This document shows positions 8,009 through 16,432 of a stretch of DNA of 64,000 nucleotides, in pieces. The notes under the pieces were generated by a model, which had not been told where the DNA came from, did no database searches, and worked only from the letters and a program-made list of their open reading frames with translations. Source of the DNA: Flagellimonas meridianipacifica. GTDB taxonomy: Bacteria; Bacteroidota; Bacteroidia; Flavobacteriales; Flavobacteriaceae. The stretch's first letter is position 1; each line of letters opens with the position of its first letter. The position numbers and the translations under genes were made by a program. The DNA lies in NCBI RefSeq assembly GCF_003001695.1, contig NZ_PVYX01000001.1, forward strand, positions 620,001-684,000, given 5' to 3'.

Positions 8009-8926
8009 TTAATGATTTAGAAATCTTTTCTTTACCATTCCTCCTTTAGTATCATTGATACTGTTCATTATCACGAAAGCTTTTTTGTCTATTTTATCGA
8101 TTTCAAGATAGAGTTTACGAATCTCCAGTCGGGTAATAACGGTGTAAATGACCTCATACTTCATTTGTTCCCCCTTGTTTCCATATCCTCCTCTTGCATC
8201 ATAAATGGTCAATCCTCTACCCATAGTCTCAATAATCATTTCACGCAACTCCTCACTCTTTTGGGAAATGATGGTAACCCCAGTGTATTCCTCGATACCT
8301 TCAACCACAAAATCCAAGGTTTTGGATGCGGCCAAATAGGTTAGCATGGAATATAATGCCGCTTCTATTGATAGAAGATAAGCGGCTGCCAAGAAAATGA
8401 CCAGGTTAACTAGAATAATGACGTCACCAATCTTAACCCCCCATTTTTTGCTAAGAAAAATAGCGAGAACCTCCGTACCATCAAGTACACTTCCACCTCT
8501 AATGGAAAGTCCGATACCTGCCCCTAAAAAGAACCCTCCGAAAACAGCCACCAACAATTTATCCTGGGTAACTTCGGGAAAAGTGACCAACACCAAGGTT
8601 AGCGCCAAACCCAATATTGCAATTACTGCCTTAATGGCAAATTGCCTACCAATAACTCGATAGCCCATTATTAAAAATGGGATGTTGACCAATATTATAA
8701 GGGCCCAAAGAGGAACTTCAGCTACTTCTGATATCAGTAGTGAAATACCTGTTGCCCCACCATCTATAAATCGATTGGGCAAAAGAAAACTCTCTAGACC
8801 AAAGGCAGCGGAAAATATTCCAGAAACAATAAAGAAGGTGTCCTTTACGCCCGAAGAAATTGATAGCTTAAAGTTTTGATTCCTTTGCTTGCCGCTTTCT
8901 TCCAGTACCGTTCTCCTTTGAGCCAT
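8009..8926 (-). CDS. YitT family membrane protein (DUF161 + DUF2179)
   Basis: A 305-residue protein with five or six membrane spans in residues about 30-215 (GIFSAAFGLESFLLPNRFIDGGATGISLLIS; GLALTLVLVTFP; GFFLGAGIGLSIRGGSVLDGTEVLAIFLS) and a cytoplasmic C-terminal DUF2179 domain (GVTIISQKSEELREMIIETMGRGLTIYDARGGY), which is ACT-like. The N-terminal 25 residues are hydrophilic. Function of the family is not settled; it is proposed to be a transporter. It starts 10 nt after the tolC-like gene and so probably belongs to the efflux operon. Confidence 0.9.
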   Translation of the reverse strand: MAQRRTVLEESGKQRNQNFKLSISSGVKDTFFIVSGIFSAAFGLESFLLPNRFIDGGATGISLLISEVAEVPLWALIILVNIPFLIMGYRVIGRQFAIKAVIAILGLALTLVLVTFPEVTQDKLLVAVFGGFFLGAGIGLSIRGGSVLDGTEVLAIFLSKKWGVKIGDVIILVNLVIFLAAAYLLSIEAALYSMLTYLAASKTLDFVVEGIEEYTGVTIISQKSEELREMIIETMGRGLTIYDARGGYGNKGEQMKYEVIYTVITRLEIRKLYLEIDKIDKKAFVIMNSINDTKGGMVKKRFLNH

Positions 8927-8936
8927 GCTTCACCAT

Positions 8937-10352
8937 CTATAAGTCCACTGGGTTTATGGCCAAACTCTTGAATAACATCGCTTTCGTGAGGAAGAACTTA
9001 TTCTGAACCTCATTCTGCTTTAAAAAAGCATCAATAAGACTACTCTCCCGGGAGTTAATCAAAAACAAGGAGCTCTCCCCAAAACTGAATTTTCGTTCTT
9101 CAGCGGATAGCAGTGTGCCATAATCCCTCACAATATCTGCAATCAATTGGTTTTGGGTAGTATATGAATCGAGTTCCCTATAAATCGCAATCACCTTGTT
9201 TTGAATCTCTACCAAGGCATTGTCCCTCTCAAATTCAGCATCTCGCAATTTGAACTTTGCCAATTTTAAATCTCCCCGTTCTTTCCTCAAAAATATAGGT
9301 ACACTAAAAACCACCCCTCCCTTGAATTCATTGGTCTCCAAGGAACCGATATTCCCCGGGGTCTCCGTCAAAAAATTGTACTCTACATCCAAGGTGGGCA
9401 ACAATTTGTTCGCTTTCAGCCTCTTGTCAACCACAAGGCCATCAATCTTGTATTCCAGCGATTGTATTTTTGGGTGATTTTCAAGAGTGAAGCTATCCAA
9501 AGGCCTACCCATAATCTCCAAAGTTTCGTCAATATCATCTTCAACACCATCGTCTGGGACCACATTGGCCTGTAATTCGACTGGTAAATCATTTAGCCAT
9601 AAAAAGTTGGACAGCTCCAAGGAGCGCTTCATAAGTTTTACCCGGGCTTGCTCCAAGCTCAGTGCTCTATTCTGAACTGCAATTTTTGCCTCTACAGTGT
9701 CGATTACGGCAATATCACCGGCCAATGCACTTTTTTTGATGCCCTGAAATCGTCTATCGGCGTTTTGCAAAAAGTCCTGGAAAATCTGGGCATCTTGATA
9801 GGCCCTTAACCAATCAAAATAGGCCAACGATGCTTTATACAGAATTTCGTTGACCAATAAATCTTGGTCCGCCTTGCTCTGCTCCCTAAAGAACTTGGCT
9901 TTCCGCAGGGTAGCCATGCGCTCGTTTATCCAAAAACCATCCGCCAGGGAGAATGAAACCCCAAGACTGTACAATCCGTCATCTGGCAAGAATTCGTCAG
10001 GATTGGTAAATTCCCCTTGAATCTGTTCAAAATTTCCCTTAAGTTCAATACCGTACCATGTAGGGATTTTAAATGTCGCATTCAAACGGTCCCAATATTC
10101 GGTCCCTGAAAACTCTTTCCGATTATAATCCACCTCAATTTTTGGATCAAAACCCCCACGAGCTTTCATCAAGTTAGCCTGACCTATGGAAATGGTCAAT
10201 TGTGCCTGTTTAGCCACCGGATGGTACTTCTTGACATAGCCAAGGAACTCCTTAAACTTAAGGACTACCGTATCTTGCTGGCCATATACTCCTGAGCTCA
10301 TTGCAAGGAATGAGAACAGGATGAAAAAGTAGTTCCTATTTTTTTGCAACAT
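8937..10352 (-). CDS. TolC family outer-membrane efflux protein
   Basis: A 471-residue protein with a cleavable signal peptide (about residues 1-24, ending VYGQ) and two outer-membrane-factor repeats of long amphipathic helices (GQANLMKARGGFDPKIEVDY; VEIQNKVIAIYRELDSYTTQNQ). TolC-like trimers form the outer-membrane channel of tripartite exporters. It overlaps the HlyD-like gene by 17 nt and is followed by yitT, so it is the outer-membrane component of the TetR/ABC/HlyD/TolC operon. The exported substrate is unknown. Confidence 0.92.
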   Translation of the reverse strand: MLQKNRNYFFILFSFLAMSSGVYGQQDTVVLKFKEFLGYVKKYHPVAKQAQLTISIGQANLMKARGGFDPKIEVDYNRKEFSGTEYWDRLNATFKIPTWYGIELKGNFEQIQGEFTNPDEFLPDDGLYSLGVSFSLADGFWINERMATLRKAKFFREQSKADQDLLVNEILYKASLAYFDWLRAYQDAQIFQDFLQNADRRFQGIKKSALAGDIAVIDTVEAKIAVQNRALSLEQARVKLMKRSLELSNFLWLNDLPVELQANVVPDDGVEDDIDETLEIMGRPLDSFTLENHPKIQSLEYKIDGLVVDKRLKANKLLPTLDVEYNFLTETPGNIGSLETNEFKGGVVFSVPIFLRKERGDLKLAKFKLRDAEFERDNALVEIQNKVIAIYRELDSYTTQNQLIADIVRDYGTLLSAEERKFSFGESSLFLINSRESSLIDAFLKQNEVQNKFFLTKAMLFKSLAINPVDL

Positions 10353-11688
10353 CGGACTTGCCGTTTACAGGTTGATAATAATTTGGTGGGAATCCATTGA
10401 TTTGTCGCCACAGTTCAAACCAAATTGGAACATCTTCCAACAAGGCCATGGTAAACGCTCCAGAACCAACCCTTAAATCCTTAGGCCAAGGAGCTTCGTC
10501 CGGGTCAGGTGCCACCAAGATTCTATATTTTCCGTTGTCACTGATAAAAGTCTCTATGGCCACCACTTTGCCCCCAAAAGTTCCGAAGGATACATTGGGC
10601 CATCCACTGAATATTATTGCGGGCCATCCATCAAATTGGATTCGTATTTTCTCTCCCAAATGCATCAAAGGCAAATCGATAGGCTCGACAAACGTTTCAA
10701 CGGCCATTTCGTAATCCGAGGGCATAATCCCAACCAAACGGTCCCCTTCTTTAAAGGTCTCGCCTATTCCGGATTGCAGTGCCTTGTTGATAAAACCACT
10801 TTGAGGAGCCCGTATGTACATCAAATCATTTCGAATCTCATAATTGGTATACTCATTTTCCAGCTTGGTCACCTGCGCCTCAGAATCAAACTGATTGGAT
10901 TGCGCGGTATACCTATCACTTCGGGCTTTGGCTATTTTATCGGCATACTCTGCCTGAACCCTATTGATTTCAACTTGAGAGTTGATTACCTCATTTTTGC
11001 TGGTAAGGAGTTTGTTCTCCTGTGAAATCAATTTGGCCTGGGTCTCTTGTAATTTCAAGCGCTTTTCCTCGACATCGGTCACCGCTTTAAGTCCCTCTTT
11101 TTCCAACTGCGTGGTTCGGTCAAATTGACGCTGAGCAATCAAGATATTGGTCTTGGCTGCTTCAAGATCAATGCTATCGCTTTGTACTTTAAGCCTAGAT
11201 TGCAACAGTTTATTACTAGCCTGTTCCAATTTTAACTGTCGCTCCTTGGTCAACGCCTGGATTTGAGTCCCCAGGGCCTTCACCTTTTCTTCGTACGACG
11301 TTACCGCCATCTCTTTTGCCCTAATCTGCTGACCAGTTCTGGCAACAAGGTTGGGATCAAAGTATTCACTTTTTACTTCGGAAATATGTAAAATAGTGTC
11401 TCCCTTGTTTACAAAATCTCCTTCACGTACATACCATCGCTCAATACGACCTGGAATAGGCGATTGAATGGTCTGTGGCCTTTGATCGGGTTTAAGCGTG
11501 GTCAAAAAACCATCTCCAGAGATATTCTGCGTCCATGGCAGGAACAGTATTATCAAAAGAATTATTGAAAAAGCCGCTAAAAAACGATTAAAGTGTTTGT
11601 AATGTCTTCTATGAAAAACCTTTAATCCGGCTTTATGTCCGGTGATATCCACCTTCTGGTTCAACTTGTTATGAGATATATTGAGCAT
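10336..11688 (-). CDS. HlyD family membrane-fusion (adaptor) protein
   Basis: A 450-residue periplasmic adaptor with an N-terminal cytoplasmic tail, one membrane span at about residues 35-52 (FLAAFSIILLIILFLPW), a lipoyl/biotinyl half-motif (IQSPIPGRIERWYVREGDFVNKGDTIL), a very long coiled coil (about 110-285) and the return lipoyl half (YIRAPQSGFINKALQSGIGETFKEGDRL) with a beta-barrel domain. It links the ABC protein (6 nt upstream) to the TolC-like channel (17-nt overlap downstream). This layout is that of type I secretion or efflux adaptors. Confidence 0.93.
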   Translation of the reverse strand: MLNISHNKLNQKVDITGHKAGLKVFHRRHYKHFNRFLAAFSIILLIILFLPWTQNISGDGFLTTLKPDQRPQTIQSPIPGRIERWYVREGDFVNKGDTILHISEVKSEYFDPNLVARTGQQIRAKEMAVTSYEEKVKALGTQIQALTKERQLKLEQASNKLLQSRLKVQSDSIDLEAAKTNILIAQRQFDRTTQLEKEGLKAVTDVEEKRLKLQETQAKLISQENKLLTSKNEVINSQVEINRVQAEYADKIAKARSDRYTAQSNQFDSEAQVTKLENEYTNYEIRNDLMYIRAPQSGFINKALQSGIGETFKEGDRLVGIMPSDYEMAVETFVEPIDLPLMHLGEKIRIQFDGWPAIIFSGWPNVSFGTFGGKVVAIETFISDNGKYRILVAPDPDEAPWPKDLRVGSGAFTMALLEDVPIWFELWRQINGFPPNYYQPVNGKSDVAKK

Positions 11689-11694
11689 GGTGTT

Positions 11695-13362
11695 TTATCT
11701 TTCGTTAATCAACTTTCCGTTTTCAATTGTAATGATACGACCACATCGGTCCGTCCATTTTGGGTTTTGACTTACCACAACCAAAGCCCATCCATTGGAA
11801 GGTTCGGTCAAAAAGTCCATAATTCGGACTGCTTCTTCTTCTGTGAATTGATCCAGTGGATCTTTCAAAATCAAAAGCTTGGGTTTTCTCACAATACTTC
11901 GAGCCAAAACTATTTTCTTTGATATTGTGTAGGGTATTTGTCTCCCTTCCGGATACAATATCGTGTTCAACCCTTGTGGTTGTTCTTTCACGAATTCAGT
12001 AAGTCCCGTTTTCTCAAGAGCCCAGTACACATCATCTTTTGAAACATCCTTATCACCAAAAGTGATATTATCCAAAATTGTACCCTCAAAAGGTGACTCT
12101 TCCGTAAGGGATTGTCCGAGGTGATAGCGATAGTAATTCAAATTCAGTCCTTGCAGTGCAACGTTATTCACAAAAATGTTCCCATTACTTGGCTCTATGA
12201 TTCCAGCAATCAATCTGAGTAATGTTGACTTACCAGAGCCATTGGGCCCCTGAAGTAAAATGGTACACGTAGGTGTGATGGTTAATGAAATATTATCGAT
12301 GATTTTTTTATCTCTATCGGGAACATGATAAGAAACATTTTGAAGCTCCACCGTAAAACCGTCATTTTCTGAAAATGGACGCTCCCCTTCAAGAGGTTCC
12401 AATTCCCGATCCACCACCTGACCCAATTTTTCAAGGGATGTCAATAGATCATAGAAGGTTTCAAGTCCAAGAATCAATTTTTCAACAGAACTGATTACCA
12501 AAAGTATGATAAGCTCAGCTGCAACAAACTGTCCAATATTCATTTCCTGATTAAGGACCAAAAGACCACCTATCAGTAAAAGTCCAGCAGTCACCAAGAC
12601 TTTAAACCCAATCATTTGTATGAATTGGAGAATAAGAACCTTGAAATGGCTTTCGCGTGCATCAAGGTACTTCGCTACCAAAGTGTCATTTTTGTCAATG
12701 GCATGCGAAGTTTTTCCAGATAGCTTGAAACTGACCAAACTTCTTGCAACCTCCTGAAGCCAGTGGGCCACTTTGTATTTGTTTTTGGATTCATCCAAAC
12801 TGGTTTCCAAACCTTTCTGAGCTGTAAATTTAAACACCACATATATCAAAAGGATAAGCAGAATACCATAAATGATGAAGAATGGGTGATAAAAGGAGAG
12901 CAAAAGCAATCCAAATATGATTTGCAAGAGTGCCGCCGGAAAATCAATCAAAATCTTTGAAAGCGACTTTTGTACGGTGAGCGTATCAAAAAAACGATTA
13001 GCCAACTCTGGCGGATAGTAATTTAACAGCTGGCTCATTTTTATCTTTGGAAACCGATACGCGAACTCAAAAGAAGACCGGGTAAAAATCTTCTGCTGAA
13101 CATTTTCAATTATCCGTATCTGCATCAACTGTAAAATCCCTACAAATGCAACACCCAAGGTGACCAATACGACCAGGATTATCCAAGAAGTGCTTACTTG
13201 TGCCCCCTGAATAAGGTTAATAATGGCTTGTATCCCCAAAGGCAAGGATAGGTTCACCACACCTGCAAAGATTGCATAATAAAAGATTTGCAGGACATCT
13301 TTTTTATCTAAAGCAAGAAGCCCCAAAAGGCGCTGCCATGCCGTTAATATGTTTTTAGCCAT
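11695..13362 (-). CDS. ABC transporter half-molecule with degenerate ATPase motifs
   Basis: A 555-residue export-type ABC protein: a transmembrane domain (about residues 25-300, spans near 27-50, 60-80, 140-175, 245-270, 275-300) and a nucleotide-binding domain (about 335-555). Walker A is intact (GPNGSGKS, 372-379) and the Q-loop Gln is present (417). Other key residues are missing: the LSGGQ signature reads IPYTI, Walker B reads LLILKDP with Lys500 and Asp501 where Asp-Glu is expected, and the H-loop His is replaced (VVSQNPK). It may bind ATP but hydrolyse it poorly, or use a partner. It lies between tetR-like (8-nt overlap) and hlyD-like genes. No peptidase C39 domain. Confidence 0.88.
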   Translation of the reverse strand: MAKNILTAWQRLLGLLALDKKDVLQIFYYAIFAGVVNLSLPLGIQAIINLIQGAQVSTSWIILVVLVTLGVAFVGILQLMQIRIIENVQQKIFTRSSFEFAYRFPKIKMSQLLNYYPPELANRFFDTLTVQKSLSKILIDFPAALLQIIFGLLLLSFYHPFFIIYGILLILLIYVVFKFTAQKGLETSLDESKNKYKVAHWLQEVARSLVSFKLSGKTSHAIDKNDTLVAKYLDARESHFKVLILQFIQMIGFKVLVTAGLLLIGGLLVLNQEMNIGQFVAAELIILLVISSVEKLILGLETFYDLLTSLEKLGQVVDRELEPLEGERPFSENDGFTVELQNVSYHVPDRDKKIIDNISLTITPTCTILLQGPNGSGKSTLLRLIAGIIEPSNGNIFVNNVALQGLNLNYYRYHLGQSLTEESPFEGTILDNITFGDKDVSKDDVYWALEKTGLTEFVKEQPQGLNTILYPEGRQIPYTISKKIVLARSIVRKPKLLILKDPLDQFTEEEAVRIMDFLTEPSNGWALVVVSQNPKWTDRCGRIITIENGKLINER

Positions 13363-14056
13363 TTACTGTCGGTTTAAGGGCCCTAAAAGCCAGATCCATA
13401 AAATACTCGGTTGGTGTGGTTACGTCGTTGCAATCAGTAAGCATGGGAAAATGCTCCCTTAAAAAATATTGATGCAGGGAGCCCTCCAAAATTGTACTTG
13501 CCAAACTGGAAGGGTAAGGGTAATTGCCATCCATGGCCACAATCATTTCGTGCAAACGATTTACTAGCCTTTTATAAATAATGAAGTAACCATCCTTGTT
13601 CTCGCGATCAACTTCTTTGGTAAGATAAGACTTGGAGTATTCGTTGATTACTATTTTGTTCAATAGCACCTCATTAATATGGGAAAATGAGACATCTTCT
13701 TCTACTGTTTGGGTCAATATCTGAATGGCCTTTTTAAGCTTTTCCTTTCTATCCATAATGCCATTTGTGGCAAACACCATTCTATATTCCAACCATCCCC
13801 AGTACCATGATGCCAAATACAACAATAATTTGTGCTTATTTTCAAAATACCGATAGATAGAACTCTCATTGGATTTAATGCGTTCGCCCAATTTCCTAAA
13901 GGTGAAGCTTTCAAAACCCATCTCATCAATCATCAAAATGCTTTGCTCTATGATACGTTTTCCCAAATCAGATGATTCTGGGTCTTTGACATAGATTTTA
14001 TCGTTTATCCCTATTCGAATTGAATGCAGCAATCTTTCCATATAAAACACTTTCAT
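13355..14056 (-). CDS. TetR/AcrR family transcriptional regulator
   Basis: A 233-residue regulator with an N-terminal helix-turn-helix (about residues 30-80: GKRIIEQSILMIDEMGFESFTFRKLGERIKSNESSIYRYFENK) and a helical ligand/dimerisation domain. It is the first gene of the efflux operon and most likely an autorepressor. A second ATG at 14041 (MERLLHSIRIG) may be the true start, since the -7 box TATATTTG at 14068-14075 would leave the first ATG with only a 5-nt leader. An inverted repeat at 14081-14127 is a candidate operator. Confidence 0.88.
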   Translation of the reverse strand: MKVFYMERLLHSIRIGINDKIYVKDPESSDLGKRIIEQSILMIDEMGFESFTFRKLGERIKSNESSIYRYFENKHKLLLYLASWYWGWLEYRMVFATNGIMDRKEKLKKAIQILTQTVEEDVSFSHINEVLLNKIVINEYSKSYLTKEVDRENKDGYFIIYKRLVNRLHEMIVAMDGNYPYPSSLASTILEGSLHQYFLREHFPMLTDCNDVTTPTEYFMDLAFRALKPTVNG

Positions 14057-14067
14057 TAAATCGAACG

Positions 14068-14127
14068 CAAATATAACAGTATTACTATCATATATTAATA
14101 GTTTAACTACTTATTAACAATAGTAAT
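14068..14127 (-). promoter_or_regulatory. Promoter and candidate operator of the TetR efflux operon
   Basis: Minus-strand TATATTTG at 14068-14075 is a perfect -7 box. Upstream lies an outer 8-bp inverted repeat ATTACTAT (14081-14088) / ATAGTAAT (14120-14127) with an imperfect inner repeat around GTTTAACTAC. Position over the -33 region suits a TetR-type repressor; the site would also influence the divergent gene at 14183. AT-richness makes chance repeats possible. Confidence 0.42.
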
Positions 14128-14182
14128 GCTTTTTTATTTGCAATTAAAACTATCTTTATACAGTTTACTGAAAATCAAGCCT

Positions 14183-14593
14183 ATGCAAAGAAGATTACTT
14201 TATATAATTCCGATTACCTTTTTGTTTTGCTCAATACTTAATGGGCAAGAGCATTTTAAAACCATAAGTTTTGAACACTTTACTGAAAGTAGAGGAGATT
14301 CAGAAAGCGGTTTGATAATAGAAATTCCGAAGTCGCAAATAATTGTTTTGGAGAATTCCCTTAATACCAGTTCCGGTTTTGGGATGCGTCTCAATTTTAA
14401 TGGGGCCATGGTGATTATAGACCAGATGGAGGTTTTAAGAGATGGCAGGACCCAAGTAGTGCTTAGGCGGGAAGACGGTAGAAACTTTTACGGATATAAG
14501 CCCACTTTGAAAGCTATTCTAACTAACAATCAAAATAATGAAAAACAAGGTTCTCAATTGGTTGAAGACCAAAAAAGACGATCCGGTCTATGA
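14183..14593 (+). CDS. Hypothetical secreted protein
   Basis: A 136-residue protein when started at the ATG at 14183: MQRRLLYIIPITFLFCSILNG forms a clear signal peptide. An upstream in-frame ATG at 14126 would add 19 residues (LFYLQLKLSLYSLLKIKP) but lies before a likely -7 box (TATCTTTA, 14151-14158), so the later start is preferred. The mature part is short, beta-rich and of no family known to me (IEIPKSQIIVLENSLNTSSGFGMRL). Its end overlaps the start of the next gene by 56 nt in another frame. Confidence 0.6.
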   Translation: MQRRLLYIIPITFLFCSILNGQEHFKTISFEHFTESRGDSESGLIIEIPKSQIIVLENSLNTSSGFGMRLNFNGAMVIIDQMEVLRDGRTQVVLRREDGRNFYGYKPTLKAILTNNQNNEKQGSQLVEDQKRRSGL

Positions 14594-14882
14594 TGCTTCG
14601 TATCAAGTTCGTTTGGTGGAGGGTATTTTTGAGCCTGCAGAATCGGCCGATGTATTATTGTCTTTGCTGAACTATAAAATAAAGTTTCACACTGTCCAAC
14701 TCTTGAACCTACAAGAAAATGATGGCAAGAATTTGGAACAATCCAAAAAGAGGATAGAAGAACTTAAATTGGCTAAAAAAAGGGTGACCGACATCGTATT
14801 GGACGCCCGAAATAAGGGAGAAGTACTGGAGATTCAAAGTACGATTACCATTATACCGAAATCAAGTGAGGAAACATTCTAG
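14538..14882 (+). CDS. Small hypothetical protein, paralogue of the one at 16133
   Basis: A 114-residue cytoplasmic protein. The segment VRLVEGIFEPAESADVLLSL followed by LNYKIKFHTVQLL aligns with IQLVDGTFSPSEASDVIIAL and LEQKINFHKLQRL in the gene at 16133, and both continue with a lysine/glutamate-rich helix and a short final beta strand. This is a widespread, uncharacterised Flavobacteriia family of about 95 residues. It overlaps the upstream gene by 56 nt and ends 4 nt inside the convergent LysR gene. Confidence 0.75.
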   Translation: MKNKVLNWLKTKKDDPVYDASYQVRLVEGIFEPAESADVLLSLLNYKIKFHTVQLLNLQENDGKNLEQSKKRIEELKLAKKRVTDIVLDARNKGEVLEIQSTITIIPKSSEETF

Positions 14883-15802
14883 TAGCTATCCAGCCATTGA
14901 AAATGTGTCTTCATTATTTCTTCTTTGTTTGTTCCCAAATAATCCAAAAGAGCGTTAGATACAGGAGATAATTTTTTATTCTTCAACCAAACCAAATTCC
15001 ATGTGGTAATAATGGGAAGACTTTTTGAGGGTATAATCCTCAGTTCTCCATTTTTTAATTCCCTGTGCACACCTATCAAAGGCATTATGGAACATCCAAG
15101 GCCCGCTATTACAGCTTGCTTTACTGCCTCGTTGGAAGTAAGCTCAATCTTTTTTCCTACCGTAATGCTTCGCTTGGTCAGATAACTCTCCATAGCCGCT
15201 CTTGTTGCCGAACCTTTTTCCCTAAAAATCAACGGCGTGTCCTTTGAAAAGACACTTTTACCCAGTTTTACTTTTTCAAAGTATTTTGGATTGCCTACCA
15301 ATTGCAGAACGTTTTTCATTAAACTCACTTTGTTTAAATTCAAATGCTGGGGCAGTACACTTACCAATGCAAAATCTACCTGATTTTCTTCCAAGGTTTC
15401 AACCACCCTGGACTTGTTCGTCACATCCATTACCAAATCAACACCAGGATTCTCTCGTACAAAATCCGACAAGAAATAGGGCATCACATACTTTCCAGTG
15501 GACACTACAGATATTTTTAAGCGCCCGGCCAATTCTCCTTGATATGCCAAAAGCTTATAATTAATACTGTCCACTTCTTTCAAAATCCGTTTAGCCGCAG
15601 ATGCAATCTCACTACCAAAATCAGTCACAAACAATTGCCTTCCCACAACCTCAGTCAAGGGAATCGGAAATTGGTTTTGAAAATTTTTTAGTTGAATAGA
15701 TACGGCAGGCTGAGTCAAATGAAGCTCTTCCGAAGCCTTCGTAATACTCTGTTTTTCAACTATTTTCAAGAATATTCTGAGTTGATTTAAGGTATAGTTC
15801 AT
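14879..15802 (-). CDS. LysR family transcriptional regulator
   Basis: A 307-residue regulator with an N-terminal winged helix-turn-helix (about residues 1-60: LNQLRIFLKIVEKQSITKASEELHLTQPAVSIQLKNFQ) and a substrate-binding-like effector domain (GRLKISVVSTGKYVMPYFLSDF from about 92). It is divergent from a small membrane protein gene and an SbtA-type bicarbonate transporter, a setting like that of CbbR/CcmR-type LysR regulators of inorganic-carbon genes; control of sbtA is inferred. A 10-bp perfect inverted repeat lies just upstream of its start. Confidence 0.93.
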   Translation of the reverse strand: MNYTLNQLRIFLKIVEKQSITKASEELHLTQPAVSIQLKNFQNQFPIPLTEVVGRQLFVTDFGSEIASAAKRILKEVDSINYKLLAYQGELAGRLKISVVSTGKYVMPYFLSDFVRENPGVDLVMDVTNKSRVVETLEENQVDFALVSVLPQHLNLNKVSLMKNVLQLVGNPKYFEKVKLGKSVFSKDTPLIFREKGSATRAAMESYLTKRSITVGKKIELTSNEAVKQAVIAGLGCSIMPLIGVHRELKNGELRIIPSKSLPIITTWNLVWLKNKKLSPVSNALLDYLGTNKEEIMKTHFQWLDSY

Positions 15803-15810
15803 AAAATAAA

Positions 15811-15840
15811 TTTATTTATACAATAATAAATATAAATAAA
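15811..15840. promoter_or_regulatory. Candidate LysR operator (10-bp inverted repeat)
   Basis: TTTATTTATA (15811-15820) and TATAAATAAA (15831-15840) are exact reverse complements with a 10-nt spacer, in the short divergent region between lysR and the sbtA operon. Placement 9 nt upstream of the lysR ATG fits autoregulation. The DNA is nearly all A/T, so chance is a real alternative. Confidence 0.4.
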
Positions 15841-15884
15841 CATATATAATAATAATGTATAACCTTTGCCCCAAATTATACCAC

Positions 15885-16106
15885 ATGGAAGAAAAAATAT
15901 CGTTGCCGTACAAACAGAAATCCAAATCTAAAAGTGTTAAATGGACCTTTAACCGTAGTCGGGCCGCTAAAGCGACTTTAATAGGCATGATTTGCTTTTT
16001 CATCGCTCTATCGATTCAGAATGGATCCCTTTTTCTCGATAAAATACTTTTATGCTCAGGAATTATCGTCGCCCTTTTGGTAGCCTCAGAGATAAAAAAA
16101 CCCTAA
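15885..16106 (+). CDS. Small two-span membrane protein
   Basis: A 73-residue protein starting MEEKISLPYKQKSKSKSVKW, with a basic N-terminal region and two hydrophobic segments (ATLIGMICFFIALSIQ; ILLCSGIIVALLVASEI). An in-frame ATG at 15855 would add ten residues but sits on a -7-like sequence (TAACCTTTG), so 15885 is preferred. It lies 26 nt before the paralogous small protein and the bicarbonate transporter gene and is probably co-transcribed. No family recognised. Confidence 0.65.
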   Translation: MEEKISLPYKQKSKSKSVKWTFNRSRAAKATLIGMICFFIALSIQNGSLFLDKILLCSGIIVALLVASEIKKP

Positions 16107-16132
16107 TACCTTAATTACCCAAAAAAATAAAA

Positions 16133-16426
16133 ATGGAAACAGTTGTAAAAACAAAACAAAAAATTCAGTTGGTAGATGGTACATTTTCACCTTCTGAAGC
16201 ATCCGATGTTATCATTGCTCTACTAGAACAGAAAATCAATTTCCATAAACTTCAGCGTCTTTCATGGTGCGAGGGGAACAAGGATGCGAACACGAAATAT
16301 CCAGATGACCGCATACAAGAACTTGAAAAAGAGAAAATCATAGCCAAAGACTTCATAAACAGTGTACGCTGGGAGGGAAAAAGGCTTAGAATTGATGGCG
16401 TTCTCAACATTACCTTAGAGGAATAA
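16133..16426 (+). CDS. Small hypothetical protein next to sbtA, paralogue of 14538
   Basis: A 97-residue cytoplasmic protein with the family core IQLVDGTFSPSEASDVIIAL, KINFHKLQRL, a charged helix (DRIQELEKEKIIAKDF) and a final strand LRIDGVLNITLEE. It starts 26 nt after the small membrane gene and ends 6 nt before the bicarbonate transporter. It shows no PII-like (SbtB) motifs, so although its position recalls sbtB I do not call it that. Function unknown. Confidence 0.8.
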   Translation: METVVKTKQKIQLVDGTFSPSEASDVIIALLEQKINFHKLQRLSWCEGNKDANTKYPDDRIQELEKEKIIAKDFINSVRWEGKRLRIDGVLNITLEE

Positions 16427-16432
16427 CAATAA

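Noticed and set aside
16133-16426. SbtB (PII-like) regulator beside sbtA
   Set aside because: No PII-like T-loop or nucleotide-binding pattern; it is a paralogue of the 114-residue protein instead.
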